The notes under the pieces are model-generated. The model had not been told where the DNA came from. It did not search any database and was given only the letters and a program-made list of their open reading frames with translations. Positions 36,287 to 45,042 of a stretch of 64,000 bases of DNA are shown here, piece after piece. A program made the translations under genes and the position numbers. How positions within the stretch are numbered: the stretch's first letter is position 1; each line of letters begins with the position of its first letter. The DNA comes from JBNNGK01 sp050268245 (GTDB lineage: Bacteria > Pseudomonadota > Gammaproteobacteria > Enterobacterales > Enterobacteriaceae), in assembly GCF_050268245.1 (NCBI RefSeq), contig NZ_JBNNGK010000018.1, positions 14,011 through 78,010 on the forward strand, in the 5' to 3' direction.

Positions 36287-36892
36287 TTGAGCCACGTTAT
36301 TTATCGCATTGAGGACAGCATCATTTTTTGTCCTAAATCCATAGGCTTTTATCAACAAAGTCTTGCCAGCGAGCACGTGGCTATCTCTGCCGCCGCCGCC
36401 AGGCTTTTTACGCTACTAATTAAACATAAAGGTGAAGTCGTTGAGCGCGATACCATTTTGACAAAAGTCTGGGATGATCATGGTCTGCAAGCCAGCAACA
36501 ATAACCTCAACCAATGCCTAAGCATATTACGCCGCATCATCAAAACGATGGGTGTAGAAAAAAATGTCATTGAAACCATTCCAAAAGTTGGGTTAAAAAT
36601 TGCTAATGATGTTCTGATTGAAGCGCTAAGCATCTCACCTGATGGCGACATTTTATCCCGTGTCGCGCACACTAAAAAAGCGCAGAAAGAGAAGAAAAAT
36701 GGTTTGGTATTCAGCATGTTTGCATTAATTTTCTTATTGCTGATTAGTGTTTCGTTTAATGTTGCGCATTACTATAAAATCCATCGAAATACGCCATTTT
36801 GGGTATCAAAAGGTACGCAAATTAATAGCCATTCATCCTTCTCCCAGCACATCCGGGCGCGGTTGCGGAGCTCTTTCGAAGAATATTCCTAA
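36287..36892 (+). CDS. Membrane-bound winged-helix (ToxR/CadC-type) regulator
   Basis: 201 residues from a TTG start preceded by cgggag. Residues about 30-110 form an OmpR-type winged helix (L-F-T-L-L-I-K-H-K-G-E-V-V-E-R-D-T-I-L-T-K-V-W, then N-L-N-Q-C-L-S-I-L-R-R-I, and the wing V-I-E-T-I-P-K-V-G). A lysine-rich linker leads to one membrane helix (about 146-168). Only about 33 residues remain outside, far shorter than the sensor domains of CadC or ToxR. It would bind DNA while anchored in the inner membrane. The AT-rich sequence differs from its neighbours. Targets unknown; pilus genes are a common target of this class. Confidence 0.72.
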   Translation: MSHVIYRIEDSIIFCPKSIGFYQQSLASEHVAISAAAARLFTLLIKHKGEVVERDTILTKVWDDHGLQASNNNLNQCLSILRRIIKTMGVEKNVIETIPKVGLKIANDVLIEALSISPDGDILSRVAHTKKAQKEKKNGLVFSMFALIFLLLISVSFNVAHYYKIHRNTPFWVSKGTQINSHSSFSQHIRARLRSSFEEYS

Positions 36893-36984
36893 CTGAAAAA
36901 AGATGACGCAGGCCAAATCCATATAGTTGCTGTAGTTAATTATATCTTAACGATAAATACCCGCATCACTAGCCTTATATTCAT

Positions 36985-37374
36985 TTACTTCAGTAACATA
37001 TCGAGCATTTTTTGAAATGTTGGACAGGCTAAATGATGGTCGGCGGGGCATTGCGCCACATGGCGTAAACCATCACGCACCGCTTTTAACCGCCTGATGG
37101 TGTTGTCCACCTCTTCGGCTTTGGTCAGCAAATGTTGTCGGTCAATGTGCATTTCCCCCCGCTCATCAAACATCGCCCCTATTTCTGCCAGCGTCAGCCC
37201 CGCCTGACGCCCCAGATTAATCAACGCCAATTTTTGCAGTACCTCTTCACCGTACTGTCTTCTTAAACCTCGGCGCCCGATTGAACGAATTAAACCTTTA
37301 TCCTCATAAAAGCGCAGCGTAGACGGCTTCAGGCCGGTACGTTTTACTACTTGCGCTATATCCAGCTCAATCAT
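36985..37374 (-). CDS. MerR-family transcriptional regulator
   Basis: 129 residues from an ATG inside a longer frame; this start gives the proper M-I-E-L-D-I-A-Q-V-V-K-R-T-G-L-K-P-S-T-L-R-F-Y-E-D-K-G-L-I family N-terminus. A coiled dimer helix follows and the tail has two cysteines and two histidines (Q-C-P-A-D-H-H-L-A-C-P), which could bind metal or sense redox state. It is divergent from a DUF2938 membrane protein, 86 bases away, the usual layout for a MerR regulator and its target. Confidence 0.82.
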   Translation of the reverse strand: MIELDIAQVVKRTGLKPSTLRFYEDKGLIRSIGRRGLRRQYGEEVLQKLALINLGRQAGLTLAEIGAMFDERGEMHIDRQHLLTKAEEVDNTIRRLKAVRDGLRHVAQCPADHHLACPTFQKMLDMLLK

Positions 37375-37460
37375 ACTTGACCTCAAGTTAACTTTACGTT
37401 GCAAAATAGCGCCACTGTCTCACGACGGCTGTCCGCCACACTTAATGAGGGTACAAAACG

Positions 37461-37964
37461 ATGACGACAACCGCATTAATTATCGCAGTTCTGTTTATTG
37501 GCATTATCGCCACCGGCGTGATGGATCTGTGGGCCTTTTTTCAACGCCGGATAGTCGGTATACACACTCTGGATTATGCATTGGTTGGCCGCTGGCTTGG
37601 TTTGATGCGCCGGGGGCAATTCCAGCATCAATCAATCATTTCTGCCCCCACTATTCGCTATGAACGTCTGCTCGGGTGGTTAGCGCACTATGCCATTGGC
37701 ATCATATTCACCATGATACTGGTGGCGATCGTCGGCCCCGCTTGGCTACGGCAACCGACTCTCATGCCCGCCCTCATGGCCGGTGTCATCAGCGTAGCCG
37801 CCCCTTGGCTGATCATGCAGCCCGCATTCGGCCTCGGAATCGCCGCCGCCCGAACCCCTTCGCCACGCCAAGCACGCTGGCGCAGCGTTCTTACCCATAC
37901 GGTATTTGGCTGTGGGCTGTATGCGGCGGCCGTATTATTTAATTTTTTCCGCCCTTTACTCTAA
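37461..37964 (+). CDS. DUF2938 membrane protein
   Basis: 167 residues with four membrane helices. It opens with a G-V-M-D-L-W-A-F-F-Q-R-R segment and has a conserved H-Y-A-I-G-I-I-F and a late W-R-S-V-L-T-H-T-V-F-G, the DUF2938 pattern. No function is established for the family. A clear gaggg site precedes the ATG. Likely controlled by the divergent MerR protein. Confidence 0.8.
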   Translation: MTTTALIIAVLFIGIIATGVMDLWAFFQRRIVGIHTLDYALVGRWLGLMRRGQFQHQSIISAPTIRYERLLGWLAHYAIGIIFTMILVAIVGPAWLRQPTLMPALMAGVISVAAPWLIMQPAFGLGIAAARTPSPRQARWRSVLTHTVFGCGLYAAAVLFNFFRPLL

Positions 37965-38598
37965 GGCTGTTTTATCGTACTCATTGCCCGGTGATCTGAA
38001 ACACCCTTAGCCTGTTTTGCTTCCCCCACGGGCGATGATGCATACCGCCCAACAAATCAGGGTTATTCACTTCCCTATGCGTTTATTACCAACGTTTTTT
38101 TACCTGTTATGTGAGGATATAGGCAACGGTGTCACTCGCCGTATTCTGGCACATGGCGGAAGATGATGGCGGTTGAAGCGCATTTCACCCAGGGCGCGGT
38201 TGGGGCCTGACAGCATCACTCGCTTGAGCAATTGGCCTACGTTTTTTCTGGTCGCTTTACCTTTACCATCGCTGAAGAAACGTAGCATGTCAGCACTGGC
38301 TATACGCTGTATAAATCGCCCATACCGTTCACGGCTGCGTTTGCCTTGATGCCGGAACGCGGTTGGATGCATTCACTCCGCAACGCGAGGATTTTTTGTC
38401 TAACCGCTCGCCCTGTTATCGGCGATAACCGCTCAGCAAATTTCTTTCAACCTTCATCACATTCCTGAACCTATTCAGTACGTTTTTTGCGTAACCCGAT
38501 CGCAAATCACATCGTCCCCACTAGATCAACAAATCCACCATGTTGTATACGAGTTAAGCGTAATGTTACTCGTTTGTTTCAAAACACCTGGGCTCATC
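37965..38598. other. Intergenic stretch before the TRAP operon
   Basis: 634 bases. A 90-codon minus-strand frame (38100-38372) is very basic and matches nothing I know; it may be a remnant of some gene. No tRNA, repeat or clear operator was seen. The last 100 bases should hold the TRAP promoter. Confidence 0.4.
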
Positions 38599-39648
38599 AT
38601 GAAGAATAGAAAAATAAAGTTATTCGTAGGCGTTACTGCAGCCATCGCCGTGGTCACGCTCGCCGTCATCGGTAAAGTCGAAAATGCACATAAAACCTTC
38701 CTTTCTGTCGCCACGGCCTCCACGGGGGGCACCTTTTACCCCATGGGCGTAGGACTTGCCAACGTCTGGAGCAACCAATTAAAACCAGATGGTATTCAGG
38801 TAACCGGGCAATCTTCTGCCGGTTCGATAGAGAATATCGATTTGTTGCAAAAAAATGAGGCGCAGCTAGCTATCTTACAAAGCCTGATTGCAACCGAAGC
38901 CTTTGAAGGCGTGCGGAACTTTGATCACCGCGCCTATAAAGATTTACGTGCGATCTCGATGTTGTGGCCCAACGTCGAACACTTTGTGATGCTGGAGAGT
39001 AAAGTCAAAGACGGCACGCTAAACGACATCGCGGGAACACGTTTCTCGGTTGGGCCACAGGCCAGCGGCACCGAGCAATCGACGATCGTTATTCTGCAAG
39101 GCGTGGCGCTAAGCAAGAAATCTATCTCACCAGAATATCTGGGTTACGGCGACACTGTTTCAGCCATGCGCGATGGCCGCCTTGACGGAGGTGCACTACC
39201 CGCCGGCGTGCCCGCGGCGGCGGTGACCGATATGTATGCCAGCGGTATTCCATCACGCATATTAGACGTAACCGATGAGCAGCTAACCCAGATCAACACC
39301 ATCGCCAACGCCTGGTTCCGCTTTGACATTAAGCCGAATACCTATCCGCGCCAGACCAAGTCGGTTGCTACTATCGCCCAGCCGAACATCTTGGTTTCTA
39401 TTCGTCAGATAGATGAAAAAATTATCTATGACCTGACTAAAACCCTGTTCGAAAATCTGCCAGCAGTCCATCAGGTACACAGCGCGGCCAAGTATATCTC
39501 GCTTGAAAATGCGCTAAAAGGCGTATCCGTACCCTTGCATATTGGGGCCTACCGTTATTTTCGCGAAGTAGGCGTGCAGATCCCCGATTACCTCATCCCA
39601 CCTGAAGCAACAGATACCGTGGTGTCTAGCCACTCGGAGGCATTATGA
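38599..39648 (+). CDS. TAXI-family TRAP solute receptor
   Basis: 349 residues. The first 25 or so residues form an uncleaved or cleavable hydrophobic helix, then A-T-A-S-T-G-G-T-F-Y-P-M-G-V-G-L-A, the family-defining start of TAXI proteins (TRAP-associated extracytoplasmic immunogenic), and later S-S-A-G-S-I-E-N and G-P-Q-A-S-G-T-E. It binds a substrate in the periplasm and hands it to the fused permease encoded next (ATGA overlap). TAXI substrates are often organic acids or glutamate. The ATG at 38599 is chosen because it starts a normal export signal. Confidence 0.88.
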   Translation: MKNRKIKLFVGVTAAIAVVTLAVIGKVENAHKTFLSVATASTGGTFYPMGVGLANVWSNQLKPDGIQVTGQSSAGSIENIDLLQKNEAQLAILQSLIATEAFEGVRNFDHRAYKDLRAISMLWPNVEHFVMLESKVKDGTLNDIAGTRFSVGPQASGTEQSTIVILQGVALSKKSISPEYLGYGDTVSAMRDGRLDGGALPAGVPAAAVTDMYASGIPSRILDVTDEQLTQINTIANAWFRFDIKPNTYPRQTKSVATIAQPNILVSIRQIDEKIIYDLTKTLFENLPAVHQVHSAAKYISLENALKGVSVPLHIGAYRYFREVGVQIPDYLIPPEATDTVVSSHSEAL

Positions 39649-41612
39649 ATACCAATAACTTGCCCCCGTCATCCGCGGGGGATCTGGATAAAGAGGCGGG
39701 TGCCGGTAACCGCCCATTAACGGGTATCGCGTTACAATTGGCCACACTGTTGGCTATTGCCATTTCCCTGTATGCCATCTACGCCAATGCGCTGGCGAAC
39801 ACCCAAGAGTTCTACCGTAATACCACGTTTCTCAGCGGCATTTTGATCCTCGGCTTTATTCTGTTTCCGTTTGCCAAAAAGCATGCCACCGCGGGCTTTA
39901 ACCGCTGGGATTATCTGTTCATCGTACTGACGCTGGTAAGTTACGGTTATTTCTATTTCAATTACCTTGACCTGCATGTGGTGCGCAAGAGTATTCCCAA
40001 CACGACCGATTATCTGATGGCAGCTTTGGGGATCGCCGTTTTGTTTGAAGCCGCACGCCGCACTACCGGTTACTTCATTCCCAGTTTGGCGACGTTTGCC
40101 ATTATTTATGCCCTGTTCGGTCAATATTTCCTGGGTATCTTCGGTCACGGCGGTTTTTCCCTTGAACGCTTGCTATATCGCCTGTTTATGACCAGCGAAG
40201 GGATCTTTGGCATTACACTGTCGACCGCCTCAACCGCTATTGCTGTGTTTATTTTGTTTGGTTCATTCCTCAGCGTGAGCGGTGCAACTCAGTTATTCAA
40301 CGATCTGGCGTTAGCCATGGCTGGCCGCCGACGTGGTGGCCCTGCGCAGGTAGCCGTGATTTCCTCAGCACTGACCGGCTCGCTCAGTGGCAGTGCGGTT
40401 GCCAATGTCGCCACCACCGGAACCTTCACCATTCCGCTGATGAAAAACATCGGCCTGTCACCACGCTTTGCTGGCGCGGTGGAAGCCACGGCATCAACCG
40501 GCGGCATGATCATGCCACCGATCATGGGCGCCGCAGCGTTCATCATGGCGGGTTTTCTTGGCATTTCGTACACCACCATCGTGATTGCAGCCATCGTGCC
40601 CGCACTGCTGTACTACGCAGCCTTGATCATCGCCATCGATCTGGAAGCAAAAAAGCAAGGGTTGAAAGGGCTCAGCAAAGAGCATATTCCACAGGTCAAA
40701 GCGATACTAAAAGCGCGTGGTTTATTGTTGTTGCCGCTGGTGATCGTCATCGGTACGCTGCTCGTAGGGAAAACACCAATCTACGCGGGTTTTCTCGGCA
40801 TTATTGCCATTATTGTCGCCAGTTGGATCACACCAGATAGCTCGGTACGCATGACCCCAAAAAAAATCGCCGAAGCGTTAAACGAAGCGGCACGCGGATC
40901 GATCCAGGTGACCATCGCCTGCGCGGCGATTGGCGTGATCATCTGCGTCGTCACCATGACCGGCATCGGCTCTACGCTGGCATTCAACATCGTTTCGCTC
41001 ACCAATAATACATTGTGGATGATTCTGCTGGTCGTCATGGCAGTCTGCATCGTGCTGAGTATGGGGCTCCCCTCCACCGCGTTGTATATCGTGGTGGCCG
41101 TGACCGTCTCACCTATTTTGATCAAAGCGGGCGTCATGCCGCTGGCGGCGCACTTCTTTGTATTCTGGTTTGGTGCCTTGTCCAACATTACGCCTCCGGT
41201 GGCGTTAGCCAGTTACACTGCCGCCAGCATCGCTCGCGCCGATCCGATGCAAACCTCATGGGATGCAGTACGCTTAGCGCTGCCGGGCTTTATTATCCCC
41301 TTTATCTTGGTGTATAACCCGGCGCTGCTGATGCAAGGTGACAACCTGAGCGTACTCTCGATGATTCACATGATCGTGACCGCTCTGGTTGGGATTTATG
41401 CGCTCTCAATTGCCAGTGCCAACTTCTGGCTACATCAAACCCATTGGTTAGAGCGCATTCTGTTTATCATTGCCGCTATTTTGCTGATTAAACCTGGCTT
41501 GTGGACCGACATGGCAGGCGCCGCGTTGATTACCCTCGCAGGTCTGATGCATGTAGTGCGCTATAAACAGCATACCGCACTACACAACAACCTTTCCGAA
41601 GGGAATAAATAA
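39645..41612 (+). CDS. TRAP transporter fused 4TM/12TM permease (DctQM)
   Basis: 655 residues with about 16-18 membrane segments: a short DctQ-like N-terminal part (to about 150) fused to a DctM-like part with S-G-S-A-V-A-N-V-A-T-T-G-T-F-T-I-P and G-G-M-I-M-P-P-I-M-G, the core helices of the IT superfamily. Fused permeases of this size normally partner with TAXI receptors. Uptake is driven by a Na+ gradient in studied members. The neighbouring citrate/C4-type sensor suggests a carboxylic acid substrate. Confidence 0.9.
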   Translation: MNTNNLPPSSAGDLDKEAGAGNRPLTGIALQLATLLAIAISLYAIYANALANTQEFYRNTTFLSGILILGFILFPFAKKHATAGFNRWDYLFIVLTLVSYGYFYFNYLDLHVVRKSIPNTTDYLMAALGIAVLFEAARRTTGYFIPSLATFAIIYALFGQYFLGIFGHGGFSLERLLYRLFMTSEGIFGITLSTASTAIAVFILFGSFLSVSGATQLFNDLALAMAGRRRGGPAQVAVISSALTGSLSGSAVANVATTGTFTIPLMKNIGLSPRFAGAVEATASTGGMIMPPIMGAAAFIMAGFLGISYTTIVIAAIVPALLYYAALIIAIDLEAKKQGLKGLSKEHIPQVKAILKARGLLLLPLVIVIGTLLVGKTPIYAGFLGIIAIIVASWITPDSSVRMTPKKIAEALNEAARGSIQVTIACAAIGVIICVVTMTGIGSTLAFNIVSLTNNTLWMILLVVMAVCIVLSMGLPSTALYIVVAVTVSPILIKAGVMPLAAHFFVFWFGALSNITPPVALASYTAASIARADPMQTSWDAVRLALPGFIIPFILVYNPALLMQGDNLSVLSMIHMIVTALVGIYALSIASANFWLHQTHWLERILFIIAAILLIKPGLWTDMAGAALITLAGLMHVVRYKQHTALHNNLSEGNK

Positions 41613-41642
41613 AAACAGAGCAATATCAACGTACCAGAGTAA

Positions 41643-41669
41643 AAACCGCCGACAAGGATGTACGGCGGT
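41643..41669 (+). terminator. Hairpin after the TRAP operon
   Basis: An 8-bp stem (aaccgccg with cggcggtt) and 11-base loop, 30 bases after the permease stop. It is followed by atcattc rather than a T run, so its strength is doubtful. Confidence 0.45.
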
Positions 41670-41964
41670 TATCATTCATCTTGAACGCGCTGTTTATCAT
41701 TATCACGACGCGGATCGATAGCCCGCACGGCGACGTAAAGGCGCCCCACCATTAGCCCCGTCGCCCTAGCTTGCCATGACGAGAAAGACATATCATTCAA
41801 TCGCGAACGCATACTGAAAACCTGCCCATCGCAGTTGCCGCCCATTTTGTAACTAAAGTAAGCCACAAACCCGGCAATAGCCTGTGATACTCTGTTACCG
41901 CTAGCGGCACTTATCTGCATTCCTCGTTAGAATAATCCTTCGCCATCCCCATTCGGAGAACGTC

Positions 41965-43563
41965 ATGCCTAAACAACGGCTGCCGATGAAACTCAGCACT
42001 ACGCTCACACTGATGGTTTCGGCCATTATCGCGTCGGTACTGTTGGTGGTTTATGCTCTGTTTTTCGTGCAGATGAATCATCAAGGGCAGGATCAATTGC
42101 GTCAAAAAGCGCTGGCGATCGCCGAAACCGTGGCGCTAGCGGATACCGTTATCCATGGCCTCCAGCAACAGCACAGCGCACACATTCAGCAGTTTGCCGA
42201 ACACGTGCGCCAGAAAAATGAATTACTGTTTGTGGTGGTGCTGGATATGGCTGGCATCCGTTATTCGCACCCCAAACCGGCGTTAATCGGCCAGCATTTT
42301 ATTGGCGACGATCTCGCTCCCGCACTACTGGGTAAGCCTAACAGTGCGATTAATCGGGGTACGCTGGCCCCGGCGTTGAGAGTGTTTGTGCCGGTTTATA
42401 ATGCGCACCACCAGCAAATTGGCGTTGTTGCGCTCGGTATCGCGCTGGATACCGTGCAGCGCGTGGTCGCGGAAAGCCGTTGGATCATCTACTGGACGCT
42501 GGCCTTCGCCGCGCTGGTCGGTACGCTGGGTGCCTTTTTTTTGGTGAAAGCATTGAAGCGCATTATGCTCGGCTTCGAACCTTATGAGATTTCCAACTTA
42601 TTCGAACAACGCAACGCGATGCTGCAATCGATCAAAGAAGGCGTGATTGCCGTTGATGACCAATCCCGCATTACCATTATCAACGACGAAGCAAAACGCT
42701 TGTTGCGGCAAAGCGGACCATTTGAGAATCTGCTGTTATCTTCCGCCAGCAAACACTGGCCAGCACAACTCCACCTAGCTGATGTATTGGAGAGTGGAAA
42801 ACCGCAGCGCGACCGACAAATTACCTTTAATGGCAGCGAGCTGCTGACAAACACGGTGCCGGTCATTGTTAAAGGCCAAGTGATTGGTGCGATTGCCACG
42901 TTCCGCGATAAAACGGAAATCAGCCGTTTGTTACAACGCCTGAACGGTATGGCGCAATACGCAGATGCGCTACGGGTGCAATCACACGAATTTATGAATA
43001 AGTTGCATGTTATCCTCGGGCTGTTACACATGAAAGCTTATCAGCGCCTGGAGCATTACGTTATTAGTACCGCCAGCAATTATCAGGAAGAGATTGGCAC
43101 GTTATTAGGTATGATTAAATCGCCAGAGGTGGCAGGATTCCTCATCGCAAAAATCAACCGGGCGCGCGAAGCAGGCGTTGAACTGACCCTAGAAGAAGGC
43201 AGCTTACTGCCAGAAATTGATGATGCAGACATTACCCATGTGTTAATCAGCGTGCTGGGTAACTTAATTGAAAATGCCCTTGATGCTATCGACGGCGACG
43301 AAGGCCACGAAATTACGCTACGCCTCCATCATCACCGCGATCAATTACATTGTATCGTGAGTGACGACGGCCCCGGAATTGCTTCAGCCCTCAGCGCCCG
43401 TATTTTTGAACACGGCTTTTCCACTAAGGGAGCAGGACGGGGAGTTGGCTTGGCGCTAATACGCAATCATTTGGAAAAACTGGGCGGCGGTATTGATTTT
43501 GACTCCACACCGGGCGAACTGACTCAGTTTTATGTGCATATTCCCTATCAGGCTAAGAGCTGA
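41965..43563 (+). CDS. CitA/DcuS-type sensor histidine kinase
   Basis: 532 residues. Membrane helix at about 12-35, a periplasmic single-Cache/PAS domain (about 40-175, including R-Y-S-H-P and G-K-P-N-S-A), a second helix (about 175-195), a cytoplasmic PAS, then the phosphoacceptor L-R-V-Q-S-H-E-F-M-N-K-L-H typical of this family, and an ATPase with N-L-I-E-N-A-L-D-A-I, D-D-G-P-G-I and G-A-G-R-G-V-G-L-A-L. Family members sense citrate or C4-dicarboxylates. It is four bases from its response regulator and follows a TAXI-TRAP transporter, the likely target. Confidence 0.88.
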   Translation: MPKQRLPMKLSTTLTLMVSAIIASVLLVVYALFFVQMNHQGQDQLRQKALAIAETVALADTVIHGLQQQHSAHIQQFAEHVRQKNELLFVVVLDMAGIRYSHPKPALIGQHFIGDDLAPALLGKPNSAINRGTLAPALRVFVPVYNAHHQQIGVVALGIALDTVQRVVAESRWIIYWTLAFAALVGTLGAFFLVKALKRIMLGFEPYEISNLFEQRNAMLQSIKEGVIAVDDQSRITIINDEAKRLLRQSGPFENLLLSSASKHWPAQLHLADVLESGKPQRDRQITFNGSELLTNTVPVIVKGQVIGAIATFRDKTEISRLLQRLNGMAQYADALRVQSHEFMNKLHVILGLLHMKAYQRLEHYVISTASNYQEEIGTLLGMIKSPEVAGFLIAKINRAREAGVELTLEEGSLLPEIDDADITHVLISVLGNLIENALDAIDGDEGHEITLRLHHHRDQLHCIVSDDGPGIASALSARIFEHGFSTKGAGRGVGLALIRNHLEKLGGGIDFDSTPGELTQFYVHIPYQAKS

Positions 43564-43567
43564 CGCT

Positions 43568-44284
43568 ATGATTAACGTTTTAATTGTCGATGATGATCCG
43601 ATGGTTGCGGAACTCAATAAATATTATCTTAGCCAGGTCAATGGCTTTCAATGTCAGGCAACGGTCGCCACCTTAGCGCAAGCCCATGCGTTGCTTATGG
43701 ATGCCAACGTCAGTATCGATCTGGTGCTGCTGGATATCTATATGCAGCAAGAGAACGGTCTGGATTTACTGCCCGCGCTGCGCGAGCTAGGCGAAAAGAC
43801 GGATGTCATCGTCATTTCCTCCGCCAGTGATGTCGATACGGTACAAAAAGCACTCCATTACGGCGTAGTTGACTATCTGATTAAACCTTTCCAATTCAGC
43901 CGGTTCAAACAGGCATTGAGTCATTATCAGCAACAATCGCAAATTTTGGCGCAACGTGAATTTTGCGCCCAGTCCGATGTCGATAATCTGCTACGCCGTC
44001 CCCCCACCGGCAAAGAAAACCAAAAGTTACCAAAAGGGCTGACCAACATTACCCTCAGCACGGTATGTGAGTGGATCGACCAACAGCACGATACCGAGTT
44101 TTCCACCGATAATTTAGCCAACGCCATTGGTATATCACGGGTATCATGCCGGAAATACCTGATTTATTTATCTGATGTGGGGATTCTCGCCACACGTATT
44201 CTGTATGGCACCACAGGACGGCCGGTGTATCTCTATCAACTCAAAGCGGATGCGCGTGCACTGCTGCAAACCTATTGCCGCTAA
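43568..44284 (+). CDS. CitB/DcuR-type response regulator
   Basis: 238 residues from ATG 43568. Receiver domain with V-D-D-D-P-M-V, phospho-Asp in L-V-L-L-D-I-Y-M, S-S-A-S-D and K-P-F. The DNA-binding part is the helix-turn-helix of the CitB/DcuR group (L-A-N-A-I-G-I-S-R-V-S-C-R-K-Y). Pairs with the kinase just upstream. A typical extra feature is the Y-G-x-x-G-R-P-V-Y end of the domain, present here. Confidence 0.88.
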   Translation: MINVLIVDDDPMVAELNKYYLSQVNGFQCQATVATLAQAHALLMDANVSIDLVLLDIYMQQENGLDLLPALRELGEKTDVIVISSASDVDTVQKALHYGVVDYLIKPFQFSRFKQALSHYQQQSQILAQREFCAQSDVDNLLRRPPTGKENQKLPKGLTNITLSTVCEWIDQQHDTEFSTDNLANAIGISRVSCRKYLIYLSDVGILATRILYGTTGRPVYLYQLKADARALLQTYCR

Positions 44285-44606
44285 CCCCTCTTTCTGCGGC
44301 AAAGGCGTCTTTGCCGTGATAACCCGATCACTTTCCCACTCCCGCGCCTATTAACGCCGATGTTCACGCTTAACCGTTTTTTTTAGCGATTTATACTGTG
44401 TTTTTTCAAAAAACGGTATGTAAGCCTGCTTAATGTTTTCATGGTAATTGATTAGATATATAACAGTAATATTTTAAAGCATACAACCTAATCGTTAAAA
44501 GCCAGTAAAATTAGCCAACAAAAAAATTTATCATACTGTTTTTAAACATATAAAAAACAGCTTGGTTTTTTATGCGTCTTTGAATCAAAAAAAAATACTT
44601 AAAAAA

Positions 44607-44641
44607 AATTTGATCATAAGCGTGATCTAGGTCTAACTTTA
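44607..44641 (+). promoter_or_regulatory. Conserved upstream element, copy 1
   Basis: tttgatcataagcgtgatct then aggtctaacttta, nearly the same as the block at 46361. It lies about 60-90 bases before the small gene in both copies, behind a very A-rich run. Preserved while the surroundings diverged, so a regulator or promoter site is likely; it looks somewhat like a CRP/FNR site, but not clearly. Confidence 0.5.
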
Positions 44642-44706
44642 TTGACGGGAGCGGCTTACTCAGGCAAAGAAATGCCCTATATCGCTGCCACACTCTCGTA
44701 ACCTTT

Positions 44707-44895
44707 TAGGAGTAGATAAAGTTAAAAATAGTGTGAAAAGCTGAACCGATCGTGTGTCGTACTTTGCTGACGCCACCGTTAACCACACGATCAAGACTCA
44801 TCAAGGATGTTGTGGATGCAGTAATCATGAGCGGTGGCCACGGCTGAAAGGCATCACAACTCACGCCTGCGATAAGTTGGCAAGATAGCATTAAC
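44707..44895 (+). pseudogene. Remnant of the small amphipathic-protein gene
   Basis: The bases align with the 46472 gene: aaaaatagtgtgaaaa with gaaaatatcgtgaaaa, gccaccgttaaccaca with tccaccgttaacagtg, and ggatgttgtggatgcagt with ggcgtagttgatgccgt. The start codon is lost, an in-frame stop appears after a few codons, and about 250 bases of the middle are deleted. The end still shares tagcat with the intact copy. Not expected to make protein. Confidence 0.7.
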
Positions 44896-45042
44896 GATTT
44901 AATAAAACGGCCGCTTTATGTCGTTGGTATCGCGACCGTAAAATAATTGAAATGCCATTAATCTCTGCATCATTGTCAGGAATTTGTTTTGCCATGTGTA
45001 AATGGCAAGTATGACGTGATTTTTATTAATAGGGGGTGGAAA

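Noticed and set aside
38100..38372. 90-codon basic minus-strand frame before the TRAP receptor
   Set aside because: No family pattern recognised. It could be a fragment of a lost gene; not called a gene.
41672..41920. 82-codon minus-strand frame between the TRAP operon and the sensor kinase
   Set aside because: Considered as a hypothetical gene. Composition is ordinary for a chance frame and no clear ribosome site or motif was seen; left out, though not excluded.
43568..44284. Assignment of the two-component pair specifically as CitAB, DpiBA or DcuSR
   Set aside because: Family motifs are shared by all three; neighbours do not include cit or dcu genes, so no symbol was given.
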